A stretch of 64,000 bases of DNA. It comes from a virus. A model generated the notes under the pieces. It ran no database searches, was not told where the DNA came from, and saw nothing but the letters and a program-made list of their open reading frames with translations. Made by a program: the position numbers and the translations under genes. This document shows, one piece after another, positions 1-9,049 of the stretch (its first letter is position 1; the number at the start of each line of letters is the position of its first letter). The stretch is taken from IMG/VR virus record IMGVR_UViG_3300032291_003679, positions 94,022 to 158,021 of that record. One strand, written 5' to 3'.

Positions 1-3000
1 ACCATTGACTGCAGTTCACTACCCGAGAATCGTGGCTCGTTACCCTTACTTGGGGTCCACACCGAACCCCTGTTCTGCGTGGCCGCTTCTAGGGTGTACG
101 CCAGGTCGGTAGCTTCGATTATTTTGTTGCGATTTTCTCTGGTATTAAGTTTTGGAAAACTCTTGTCGATAAATTCGTAAAGAGCCTCGTAGACGGCGTA
201 TTTTGGCCTCTTCATCTCCGTGTCGAACCTCTCGCCAGTATCAGATTCTTTCCATACCGATTTTGCGTCTGGAAGAACTCCATTGCGAATCATTTGAGCA
301 ATTGTTGCAGTAGGAATTCCTTTTCTTCTCCACGCATCATTGATTCCGATGGAATCCGTTCCAAAGGCTGATGAAAGTCGCTCCTGTAGACCCTTCTTCC
401 ATTCTTTTCTATCAATTCCAAGATAATCAAGAAGCGAATCAAGGTCGAAGTCTTCTATCGCGGTCTTGTCATCTCTGATTATTTCCCCAGAATCATCTAT
501 AGAGCCTTCTTCTGGCAGAAGCATGTCAAAAGATTCACCATAAAGGTCTATCTCTGCCTCAGAATCTCCTCTTGTTGCACTGTCTGGATAAAAACGGCCC
601 GAGGCTCTAAATTTAGATGTTTCACTTACTTCTCCAAGTTGAACATATTCCTCAGGGGTCATTGATTGATTTTCTTCAACATCAAACCAATATGGGAACG
701 CATCTTTGCCAAACGTTTCAATAATGAATCTGTCACGCATATTTGCGCGGCCAGCATTTTCAGATGCCAAATCAATTTGCGAAATGTCTTCTATGATGTC
801 GCCCTCTGGGGACTGCACTACTTTTTTGGCTTCATTTGCAGAAACTGGAGCAAAGTATCTCCACGCTGAAAGCTCTTTCTGCTTACCGAGTTCAGCAATC
901 AAGAGGCGCACAGCGTCGTGGTTGATTCCAGCATCTGGTTCTCTCATCTTTGCTGCGTTAGCAGGGCTCAACCCAAGCATCTTAGAGATTTCATCCCTTG
1001 TTGCTGGTCGTGACTGTGTCCACCTGATTGTCGAACCGTCTTCGGTATTAAAATTTTCTCTTGAAGTAAATTCTGTTGGGATTCTTATCGTGTCAGCAAG
1101 CTTGTCAATAGAGAGCATCCACGTTTCGGCCGACGGATTCTCGTTTTTGTTGTTGTCACTAATTTTGCCAATACGCACACGTTCTTGACGTGCTTTCATC
1201 GCTTTGCCAACGTTCTGCATTGCGCCGCGAGTGCGTGATTGACGCACCGGCACTGAAAGCGAGTCGTCATCTATGTCAATCGCTATGCCGCGCTTACGTA
1301 CGCCGTCCCATGCCTGCATGGCGAACTGAAGTGCTTGTCTGTTTTTGCTGGAGTTTGGGTCTCCGTTTATTCTCAATCCGGCGAGCTGTTGTGCGCTTAG
1401 GCTACCTCCGTAGATATTGCTTCCAGAAATTTTTCTGCTTCTACGTGTCAGGCGTCTGCTTCCATCGGTGGTTGCTCCACTAGACAGTGTCATTCCTAGA
1501 ACGTCGTCGATGTCACCTTCGTCAACTACTTCATCATCGTCGTCACCTTCTGGAAGTACGAAATCGTCTTCTCCAGGTTTTCCATCTTCACCGAATTCGT
1601 AATCTTCTTCATCAATTTCAGTAATGATGCCTTCAACTTCTTCAGAATCACCATCATCATCAACTGGTACAGGAACCACAATAACTTCGTCGTCTTTTTC
1701 ATCAGTAGGACGAGCTGGGAATCCATTTTCCAGTTCTGAAAGCGACATGGCATTAATTGCCTTGTACCAATCTGGAAGAGGAATCCCGTCCTTATCACCG
1801 AAGGCTCCTCTATCAAGCTCTGGTGGGATATGCCCATCTACAACAGCTTGCTTCATTGCATCACGTATTGCTTTTGTTCGCTCGTCATGCAAGTAATAAA
1901 AGAAACCAGCATTGCCTGGGTCTAACATTTCTTTTGCGCGGGAGAATGCAACATGGACTAGGTTTCCCTCTTCCATGAAGCCAATACCAGCTTCGCCTTG
2001 CGCCAAGTTGCTTGGAAGATTCTGGGACGGGTCTCCCATGTCTTCTGCTACTGCGACGAATCGAGACTCACGACCCTTAGAGAGCTGCATTGTTGTGATT
2101 TCAACATCTCCGCCCCCAGTCTTGGCCGCATCGCGCACTGCTTGAGCAATTTGTGCAAGTATCTCAGTGCTTTCTTCTAGGGTTTCACCTTTAATAACAA
2201 AACCGTCATAATGGCGACGCCCAGCCTGTCCTTCAATTCTAAAGCCACGCTCAGCTTCCTGCATTACTTCAATTTTGTCCTGAAGTCCAAGCTGAATGAT
2301 TGCTTTTTCAAGGTCCCTGCGGTATCTGCCGTTGTTTGAGCCGCGACCTCCTGGTGGAGTATTTACCTTTTGACTTCCGTCTGGCCTGTCTATTGGTCGA
2401 CCGGTGTCCACGCCGTCGCCGGTTATTATTATTCGACCAGTTGCTTTTCCTGGGGATTTGTCACTACCCCCTTCAATTTCAAGAGCAGCATAAACAGCTT
2501 GCTTAAACGTGTCGTCAACGTTGGGAATAATGAAAAGCTTTTCTCTCTGTGTTGATTTAGCTTTCCATGCGGACTTTTGTCTTCCGGCTATTTCTCTTAT
2601 TTGGTCAACACCAACATTCCAGTTATCGAGTTCCATCGTCTTGCGTTCTGGAATTAAAACTGCTGGGATTATGTCAATTTTTTCCTTGCCCTTGGCTTTG
2701 CCTTTTTCGTGAACCCCTTTAACGACGGTTCCCTGAAGGAGTTCTAGCATTCCCTTTGTGCCAAGAGCTTTGCCTGTTGGGTCATTCTTGGGTGGCTTCA
2801 TTATCAAGTTATAAGCAGAACGTGCTTGCTGATATCTTGCTTGACTAAGAGCCTTTTGTAGCGCGCCAGTTGTCCAGACGTTGCCTAGCCACCCAGATGC
2901 CTGTGGTTTACCGAATCGTGCAACATAATCTCGCTGCTGTTGTGGTGTTCGGTTAATAAAATCAAGATGCTTCGTAAAGGTAACTAGCTGCTCCCACTTG

Positions 3001-6000
3001 GATGCTGGAATAATTACTTCCGGCAACTTTGGCATGCCGCGTTCGTCTTTCTTAACAGCCCTGCTGTTAATGACGATATTAATAAACTTAAGAGCTTCGT
3101 TGATTATTTCGGCATTTGTTCTACACAAAATCATCGTCGGCAGATTTCCCTTGTCGGCCTCTTCGTATCTGTCGACTATTCTTCCTTCCTTTGGCGCGTA
3201 AAGTTTATCTCTTAATTCCTTAAGGGCTTTATCTTGCTCTCTTCTGCTTAGGGATGAAATATTTAGCTTCTCCGTGGGGGAAGAATATTTTTTCTCAATT
3301 TTAGCAATCAGGAGCTCTCGGGTTGCATCATCAAGTTCTTCAACAGGGAAATTTCCGCGTCTGTCTTCTTTTGGTAACAATGGGTCAAACTGTCTATTAA
3401 TGACCGTTTGTGCCTGACCCTTAACATGCTTCCATGCAACTGGTTGTGGAACCCCTTGCTTCGTTAGATGCAGGTTCTGTCCACCCAAAACAAGGTTTGT
3501 CGCATGACCGATAACTCCGCCGTATCTAAATGACTCAGTAATGCTCTGCGCATACTCCGGCTGTAGTGACTCAAGAATATTTTTTGAATCACGGAATGCG
3601 TAAACTGCTTGCCTGTCGTCGCCAACAATTATAATTGGAAGTTTATCCCTATTTCTATCAAGGACAGTTTCCAGAACTTCGTTAGTATCTTGCGATTCGT
3701 CAACCATAAAGGCACCGAGAGGATTCTCTGGTGTCGCTACTTTTTTGCGTAAAGTTGCTCTGGACGTTTTCCCGGCCTTGTCCGAAATCGTCGTAACAAT
3801 CCACTCTTCTCCATCGGCAACATACGTATCGCCTTCACTAAGAGATGACGGAATGGCGACTTTTGCTCTTGTCTGATTGCTTGAATGGGTAATTAAGCCT
3901 GGGTCTGTTCTTAGGTCTGGGTCCGTCAGCATCCAAAGTTTTGCTATTAGTTCCATTGATGGCATAACGTTAGAGTCACCATCTGAAATTTGGTCAACTA
4001 TCGACTGGACCGAATCAATCCATAGCTTTGGAATTGCGCTTTCCGGCAAAATGCTATCTACTCCGCCGGGCTTTTTCCCATGGCCGCGCGGCGTATCTAA
4101 GTCTTCTATGGCCTTTTTGGGCTGCATAAAATGTTGGGCAGTAACTTTTTCTTCTTTCGAAAGCCCCCATCTTCTGAGGGCGTTGGCAAGAAGGTCACCC
4201 ATTTCAGAAAACTCTACGAACTCACCGTTTGGAAGTTCGAATCCATCAACTTCTACTTCAACTTTTGTTTTTTTGCCTTTTTCATTAAGGACTGGCTTGC
4301 CTGTCGTGTCTACGACAGTTACCATCTTTTTTTTCTTTTTTTGGTTTGGCCACTTGTTTATTTCAAGATGTTTTACAAAATCTTCACCCGACTCAAGCAC
4401 TACCCATCCCAATGCCTCTAGGCCTGGGTCTTCGCCTACAAATGTTTCTATTGTTCCATCAAAAGTTTCCCTGACAAAGTTTTTACCAATCATCTTTTCG
4501 ACGTCTGGTGTTTCTTCTTCGCTTTTCCACTTCGGATTACGTCGCATGGACTTTTTGCTATCGCGGGATTTGTTTAGCATTACCAGCTTCCGGCGCATAC
4601 CTTTTCCATACCTGGCGTCACCTTGGCCAAGGCGTAGCGACCACTGCCACAATTTGTCCGTTGTTGCAATACCAGTGTTTTTGGGGAATTCAACTTCAGC
4701 TTCTAATTGGTTTTTAGTGTTAAACACCGTGTAGAAAATGTTGCCAGTTTTATTAGCTTTTGCTAAGTCTGCTACCGTTTCTTCAATCTTGTCTGCTGGT
4801 ATTTTGCTGAAATCAACACCGTAAGTATCTGACAGATACGCTAATTGTTCAGCCCTGCGGACATCGCCTTCTGGCCAGAGTTCAAACTCTCTCTGAAGGG
4901 CCCACGCAATGCTCTTTAGTGTTGTTGTTTTGCCCGTTCCTGCACCAGCAAGAACGCTGAAAACTGCTGGATTTCTTTTATGTATAAGCGACATTGCTAC
5001 AGCTATGATGTCACGCTGTTCGTTAGTTGGTTCGTCCTTAAGGGCGAACGCAAGCCCAAGAGAGACTTTCTCGTCTATCCGTTCAATGTCTGCGACACCT
5101 TTTTGTTTGCCCTTTGGTGTTCCACTAATCGGGCCATCTTGTTTGCCGCTAGCTAACGCACCAGACGGAGTTATAACAACGCCGTCCTTGTTTTTGGCTG
5201 GGAGCCCTTCGAGTGACCGAGCGAGTTCTCTTTCGGAAGGGCTTGATGGAACAAAATCGTCAAAAGCTTCGGAGTCAAGAAGGTCTTCTAGCGGTCCTAC
5301 TATTGTCGTTGTCGGTTTGATTGGTTCAATGTCTTCGTATCCTGCAAGCATTGGCACTTCATACCATGAGTCCTCTTTGCCCTTGCGCTCATCGTCAGGG
5401 ATGCCGGCAAGACGACGCATTGTTGCCGAACGGTTAAGCAAGTAGTCGTTTGCTTGCTGAGCCTGAACGATTGCTCTATGAATTGCGAGAGGGTCTGAAC
5501 GTAGCTTCTTTAGCCAGCTATTTAGGTACAAAAGATGGTCTTCGCGTACTGTTGGCTCCAGACCCATTGACCCCATTGCGAATGCTGAACCTATTTCTGC
5601 AATCAATTCTTCGAATGCGTACTGGTCATCGCCGAATTCACGGCCCAGAGTTCTGTTTAGTCTTGTTGGGTGAGATGTCCAGTGAATTGTCTCATGCATT
5701 GCCGTCCCATAGAATGCGAGGGCATTCTCAAACTGTTCAAATGCTGGCATGTGAATCTTGTCAGTGGATGGACGATAAAAGGCTTGCTGGCCTTTTGATT
5801 CGACAAATGCTGGACCTATTTCTTGGATTACGTTTTCAATATCCTGCAACCGCTGCTCTTGGTTGATGTCAGTATCTTCAACTTCGTAATACTTGTTAGG
5901 AAGATTAGAAACATCATCAACGTTGTATACGGTTTGAACAACGTAATAGCGACCCATCTGGATTGCTTGTCCATCAGCGTTTATTACAGTTCTGCCATCA

Positions 6001-8918
6001 CGTGGCACAAGAATAGAAACGCCGCGAGCACTAGCTCCAGGCTTTAATTTTCCGCCTAGTTTTTCCCATTGCGTTCTGCCTGCCCATCTGTTTGTTTTGT
6101 AGCCGCGACTTTGCGCAGTAAGCAAAAGGGCTAGCTGATTCATGCCCTGGTAAACACGATTTTTAGTTGGGTTACGCGCAAAGATTTCCGGGTTGCGCCA
6201 CGGCATCTTCCATTGTTTTGTTTTGTCAGGGTTATCAATTAAGTCTTGCAGGACTTCGATAATCTCCTCGGCCATTCTCTTGTACATTTCCGCAAGGATT
6301 GGAGAGTCTTCTGGTATTTCTGCTTTATCTGGAAGTTTTCCGGATGAAAGTGCAGCACTAATTGGGCCGTCAAATTTTCTTATCTCGTTGTTGGTTCTCT
6401 TGTTTTTTGACTTATTTAGATATTTTGCGTAACCGCTAGAAAGCTTTTGCTCAGGGTCGTCTGGTATTGCTACGAACTCTGGCTTTCGGCCGCGGGCAAG
6501 TTCGAGGTTCTCTCTATCCTGGTCTTGCTGCATGATGGACGTGACAAGGTCCCTATCAGGAGGGATGCGAACGAACCCTGGCTTTCGGCCGCGGGCAAGC
6601 GGAGTGCTTCTGTCGATGACTTCTGGCTTCTCGTCTGGTATCTCTACAAATTCTGGCTTTCGGCCTTGGGAAAGACGCGTATTTCTATCGAGAACCTGTG
6701 GTTGCTTCGGCTTTTTCTTAGGCTTATCTGCCTCCGCTATTTCGTCTTCAGCCATCTTCTCGACACGATTCATATACTTGTCAAGGTCAGCAATAGCCTT
6801 CTTTAGCTTCTTTATCTGGTCAGCGTCAGTAGCGCCGTCCAGCACTCCCTGTAGTTCGTCTCTTTGAGATTCTGCGGCACCGTATTTTTCGGCTGAATCA
6901 ACATCTGGGTCGTCTATTCGCGGAAGGTCTAGCGGGATTTTCCCTGAAGATAGACGCTCGGTCCGAGCAATAGTTTCTGATTCTGGCTTAGAAAGCTGAC
7001 GGGGTGACGGCTTTGGGTTACGAATTGAGCCAGGACCATCTGGAGTTGGGTCCGGAGTAGCAAGTGGGACGCCACGAAGGAATAGACCTTCACCGACGAC
7101 TCCGTTGAGGTTTGCGTCACGAGCTGTGAATGGGTCAAAGTCTTCTGCCCCGATTGAGGTAAAGAACCTTCCACGTGAACGACCGCCTCCAATGTTAGGA
7201 CGGTCGATTAGGCGACTGCCGATAGCGCGTCCGAGGCGGTAACCAGCCGCCTTCCACTCTATGTCATTCTCACCTAGAGATTTTTTTTTTAGATTATCAA
7301 CAGCCGTATCGATGGCTTCAATCAGCTCAAAGCTGACACCAGAGGTGATGACGATGCCGTTGACATCCACAAAGGAGTCGACATTGTGATAGTCAAAGAT
7401 TGGGTCTAGAGCTTGTTTTACTTGAAAGGCAAACTGAGGCACCACTGGAAGCAAGTATGGCTTCTGGTCGAAATTGTCATCTTTTGTTGAGCCAAACTCG
7501 CTGAGAAGCTTAAACTTACGACGCTTCTTGCGGCGTCTCCCAACAACTCCACGGAGTGCTGCAACTGCAAGTTCTCCTGGATACTTTACTTCCAGGTCAG
7601 CAATGTAGTCCTCTTCGTTGAATTCTTCGTCAAGTTCATAAGTCTTCTTAGATGCTGTGTCGCCGGTGACTACTCCCTTGGGAATTACGGCAAATCTGCA
7701 CTTGCCTTCTGGCTCGACATCCATGGCGATTATCTTGCAAGAATTTCCACCTTGGTAGAAGACGCAGTTTGCGCACTTAACGCCAATTGCAGCAACTGGG
7801 TTTTCAGCTGCAGGCTTATAGCCAGCCCAAACGCCGTCAGAATCCTCGTTGAAACGACCGTGGCGCTTAACAATCTTAAGAAGAGCATCTCTTAAGTCTG
7901 TTTCTTCTTGGTCGAGATTGTTTTTGTCAAACTCTGGCTGATTTCTTTCATCATCCATGTCTTCGTATTGGACGGGGGGCAGAGGAACCATACGGTTGCC
8001 GTTTTCTCCAGGCTTAATAGCAATTGGCATCGCCGGCATTTGTGATGGGCGAATCACTCTTTGTGGCTCATTTGCAGGGACACCAGGTGCCAGCATTGGC
8101 ATATTCTGCATTGGCGCAACTGGCTTGCGTGCTGGCATCACCACAATCTGCTGTGGTGGACCAAACATGTAGCGTCCGCGGTTCCCACTAAATCCGCACT
8201 TGTAGCGACCGACTTCACCATTGTCCATTCTGCGGGCAAATGTAATTTCGTCGTCGTTTACGTCCATCAGTGAAACTTTTGCACCAAGGATTGTAGCTAG
8301 TTGCTTTTCTATTTCAGCCTTGTCGATGGCGTCTTCGTCGTCTTCCATCATCGCCATCATGACGCCACTGGCGTTGTCGTCAGACTTAACTGAAATTGTT
8401 CCAGTAAGTTGATTTGCTCCATGTAAAACGGGCGAGACCTCGTAAAGTTCAAGTTCGTAAATAACGTTTGCTTGAGACTTTTGGTCAAACTGGGCCCGAA
8501 GGGTCTTGTATCCGATTGACCATTCCTGCTCTTCTCCAAAGAAAGCAACCATGGCAAAAGCTTCCCGACCTTTTTCTGAATTAAGGTTGAATTGCACACG
8601 GGCGAACAGGCCACCAATGCCAGCCATTTTCATCTTAAGTGGCAAGCGATTGTCCGTATTTGGAACTTCGTAAATCTCTAGAACTTTACCGATTGGGTCA
8701 TTCCAGCTATGTCCCCAGACAACTCGTGGCTTACGGCGTTGGAGGCTCTTGGCGAATGCTCCACTTGCAACAATGTCACCAACGGAGTCTTTGTTACCAA
8801 TACCAGCAACGAAACACTCAACTATGCCCTGAGCCTCATCAAGGTTGATGTTTCCGCCCTTCGAAGAGAGCGAGTTACCAAGCGAAGTTGACTTGTATTC
8901 GAATAGTTCAGATGGCAT
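1..8918 (-). CDS. Giant prohead protease / ArdC / SF1 helicase polyprotein (3' end beyond window)
   Basis: A single open frame of 2,972 codons from ATG 8918 to the left edge, with no stop. Residues 1-180 look like an HK97-type prohead protease (U35): His70 in VVWGHSWNDPIG and Ser134 in EWSIGYK are the likely catalytic pair. Cys382, 385, 394 and 407 form a Cys4 cluster. Residues about 875-1110 match ArdC: an N-terminal ssDNA-binding-like part (KMPWRNP, YQGMNQLALLL), then a zincin with HETIHW at 1075-1080 and a downstream Glu in EELIAE. Residues about 1295-2340 are an SF1 UvrD-like helicase: Walker A AGAGTGKTT (Lys1330), Walker B VDESQDT (1740-1743), GDDRQAVY, and VAFSRAKE (Arg2327). An Asp/Glu-rich stretch follows (about 2395-2475), then an unrecognised region. 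The domain calls are firm; joining them in one gene is unusual. It lies downstream of the portal, where a maturation protease is expected. Packaging of the extra domains in the head is inference. Confidence 0.87.
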   Translation of the reverse strand, partial: MPSELFEYKSTSLGNSLSSKGGNINLDEAQGIVECFVAGIGNKDSVGDIVASGAFAKSLQRRKPRVVWGHSWNDPIGKVLEIYEVPNTDNRLPLKMKMAGIGGLFARVQFNLNSEKGREAFAMVAFFGEEQEWSIGYKTLRAQFDQKSQANVIYELELYEVSPVLHGANQLTGTISVKSDDNASGVMMAMMEDDEDAIDKAEIEKQLATILGAKVSLMDVNDDEITFARRMDNGEVGRYKCGFSGNRGRYMFGPPQQIVVMPARKPVAPMQNMPMLAPGVPANEPQRVIRPSQMPAMPIAIKPGENGNRMVPLPPVQYEDMDDERNQPEFDKNNLDQEETDLRDALLKIVKRHGRFNEDSDGVWAGYKPAAENPVAAIGVKCANCVFYQGGNSCKIIAMDVEPEGKCRFAVIPKGVVTGDTASKKTYELDEEFNEEDYIADLEVKYPGELAVAALRGVVGRRRKKRRKFKLLSEFGSTKDDNFDQKPYLLPVVPQFAFQVKQALDPIFDYHNVDSFVDVNGIVITSGVSFELIEAIDTAVDNLKKKSLGENDIEWKAAGYRLGRAIGSRLIDRPNIGGGRSRGRFFTSIGAEDFDPFTARDANLNGVVGEGLFLRGVPLATPDPTPDGPGSIRNPKPSPRQLSKPESETIARTERLSSGKIPLDLPRIDDPDVDSAEKYGAAESQRDELQGVLDGATDADQIKKLKKAIADLDKYMNRVEKMAEDEIAEADKPKKKPKQPQVLDRNTRLSQGRKPEFVEIPDEKPEVIDRSTPLARGRKPGFVRIPPDRDLVTSIMQQDQDRENLELARGRKPEFVAIPDDPEQKLSSGYAKYLNKSKNKRTNNEIRKFDGPISAALSSGKLPDKAEIPEDSPILAEMYKRMAEEIIEVLQDLIDNPDKTKQWKMPWRNPEIFARNPTKNRVYQGMNQLALLLTAQSRGYKTNRWAGRTQWEKLGGKLKPGASARGVSILVPRDGRTVINADGQAIQMGRYYVVQTVYNVDDVSNLPNKYYEVEDTDINQEQRLQDIENVIQEIGPAFVESKGQQAFYRPSTDKIHMPAFEQFENALAFYGTAMHETIHWTSHPTRLNRTLGREFGDDQYAFEELIAEIGSAFAMGSMGLEPTVREDHLLYLNSWLKKLRSDPLAIHRAIVQAQQANDYLLNRSATMRRLAGIPDDERKGKEDSWYEVPMLAGYEDIEPIKPTTTIVGPLEDLLDSEAFDDFVPSSPSERELARSLEGLPAKNKDGVVITPSGALASGKQDGPISGTPKGKQKGVADIERIDEKVSLGLAFALKDEPTNEQRDIIAVAMSLIHKRNPAVFSVLAGAGTGKTTTLKSIAWALQREFELWPEGDVRRAEQLAYLSDTYGVDFSKIPADKIEETVADLAKANKTGNIFYTVFNTKNQLEAEVEFPKNTGIATTDKLWQWSLRLGQGDARYGKGMRRKLVMLNKSRDSKKSMRRNPKWKSEEETPDVEKMIGKNFVRETFDGTIETFVGEDPGLEALGWVVLESGEDFVKHLEINKWPNQKKKKKMVTVVDTTGKPVLNEKGKKTKVEVEVDGFELPNGEFVEFSEMGDLLANALRRWGLSKEEKVTAQHFMQPKKAIEDLDTPRGHGKKPGGVDSILPESAIPKLWIDSVQSIVDQISDGDSNVMPSMELIAKLWMLTDPDLRTDPGLITHSSNQTRAKVAIPSSLSEGDTYVADGEEWIVTTISDKAGKTSRATLRKKVATPENPLGAFMVDESQDTNEVLETVLDRNRDKLPIIIVGDDRQAVYAFRDSKNILESLQPEYAQSITESFRYGGVIGHATNLVLGGQNLHLTKQGVPQPVAWKHVKGQAQTVINRQFDPLLPKEDRRGNFPVEELDDATRELLIAKIEKKYSSPTEKLNISSLSRREQDKALKELRDKLYAPKEGRIVDRYEEADKGNLPTMILCRTNAEIINEALKFINIVINSRAVKKDERGMPKLPEVIIPASKWEQLVTFTKHLDFINRTPQQQRDYVARFGKPQASGWLGNVWTTGALQKALSQARYQQARSAYNLIMKPPKNDPTGKALGTKGMLELLQGTVVKGVHEKGKAKGKEKIDIIPAVLIPERKTMELDNWNVGVDQIREIAGRQKSAWKAKSTQREKLFIIPNVDDTFKQAVYAALEIEGGSDKSPGKATGRIIITGDGVDTGRPIDRPDGSQKVNTPPGGRGSNNGRYRRDLEKAIIQLGLQDKIEVMQEAERGFRIEGQAGRRHYDGFVIKGETLEESTEILAQIAQAVRDAAKTGGGDVEITTMQLSKGRESRFVAVAEDMGDPSQNLPSNLAQGEAGIGFMEEGNLVHVAFSRAKEMLDPGNAGFFYYLHDERTKAIRDAMKQAVVDGHIPPELDRGAFGDKDGIPLPDWYKAINAMSLSELENGFPARPTDEKDDEVIVVPVPVDDDGDSEEVEGIITEIDEEDYEFGEDGKPGEDDFVLPEGDDDDEVVDEGDIDDVLGMTLSSGATTDGSRRLTRRSRKISGSNIYGGSLSAQQLAGLRINGDPNSSKNRQALQFAMQAWDGVRKRGIAIDIDDDSLSVPVRQSRTRGAMQNVGKAMKARQERVRIGKISDNNKNENPSAETWMLSIDKLADTIRIPTEFTSRENFNTEDGSTIRWTQSRPATRDEISKMLGLSPANAAKMREPDAGINHDAVRLLIAELGKQKELSAWRYFAPVSANEAKKVVQSPEGDIIEDISQIDLASENAGRANMRDRFIIETFGKDAFPYWFDVEENQSMTPEEYVQLGEVSETSKFRASGRFYPDSATRGDSEAEIDLYGESFDMLLPEEGSIDDSGEIIRDDKTAIEDFDLDSLLDYLGIDRKEWKKGLQERLSSAFGTDSIGINDAWRRKGIPTATIAQMIRNGVLPDAKSVWKESDTGERFDTEMKRPKYAVYEALYEFIDKSFPKLNTRENRNKIIEATDLAYTLEAATQNRGSVWTPSKGNEPRFSGSELQSM
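6330..6960 (-). repeat. Linker with repeated L-S/A-x-G-K/R motifs in the polyprotein
   Basis: This low-complexity linker lies between the Cys4 cluster and the ArdC domain. Six copies of a short motif start at Leu656 (LSSGKIP), 749 (LSQGRKPEF), 774 (LARGRKPGF), 807 (LARGRKPEF), 826 (LSSGY) and 857 (LSSGKLP). Several continue as xxxIPxD about five residues later. The same core recurs outside the linker at Leu17 (LSSKG), Leu1255 (LASGK, between ArdC and helicase) and Leu2478 (LSSGA, after the acidic tail). At DNA level the GRKPEF/GRKPGF copies share a near-identical stretch, so recent duplication is likely for those three. Confidence 0.8.
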
Positions 8919-8919
8919 G

Positions 8920-8947
8920 CAATAGACCCTTCAAGTTGTGTCTATTG
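8920..8947 (-). promoter_or_regulatory. Hairpin presenting the ribosome-binding site of the polyprotein
   Basis: On the minus strand a perfect 8-bp stem (CAATAGAC at 8940-8947 pairing with GTCTATTG at 8920-8927) encloses a 12-nt loop that contains GAAGG. That Shine-Dalgarno-like element ends 9 nt before ATG 8918, so the stem lies between it and the start codon. It could tune translation of the protease gene relative to the portal. The pairing is visible; a regulatory role is inference. The rest of the 131-bp gap to the portal holds another inverted repeat (8997-9004 with 9036-9043, 8 bp, 31-nt loop) of unknown meaning. Confidence 0.4.
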
Positions 8948-9049
8948 AAGATAATAAGCGATTGGGAAGTCTGTTTGGTGTAACTATTACTTAAGATTTC
9001 AGTATAAAGAAACTATTCTATTGTTGGCGTTAATTTACTGAAACTGCAC

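Noticed and set aside
666-8848. Many plus-strand open frames, up to 285 codons (for example 3877-4734)
   Set aside because: They lie opposite the continuous polyprotein frame, which has clear domain motifs; these are shadow frames of low complexity without families.
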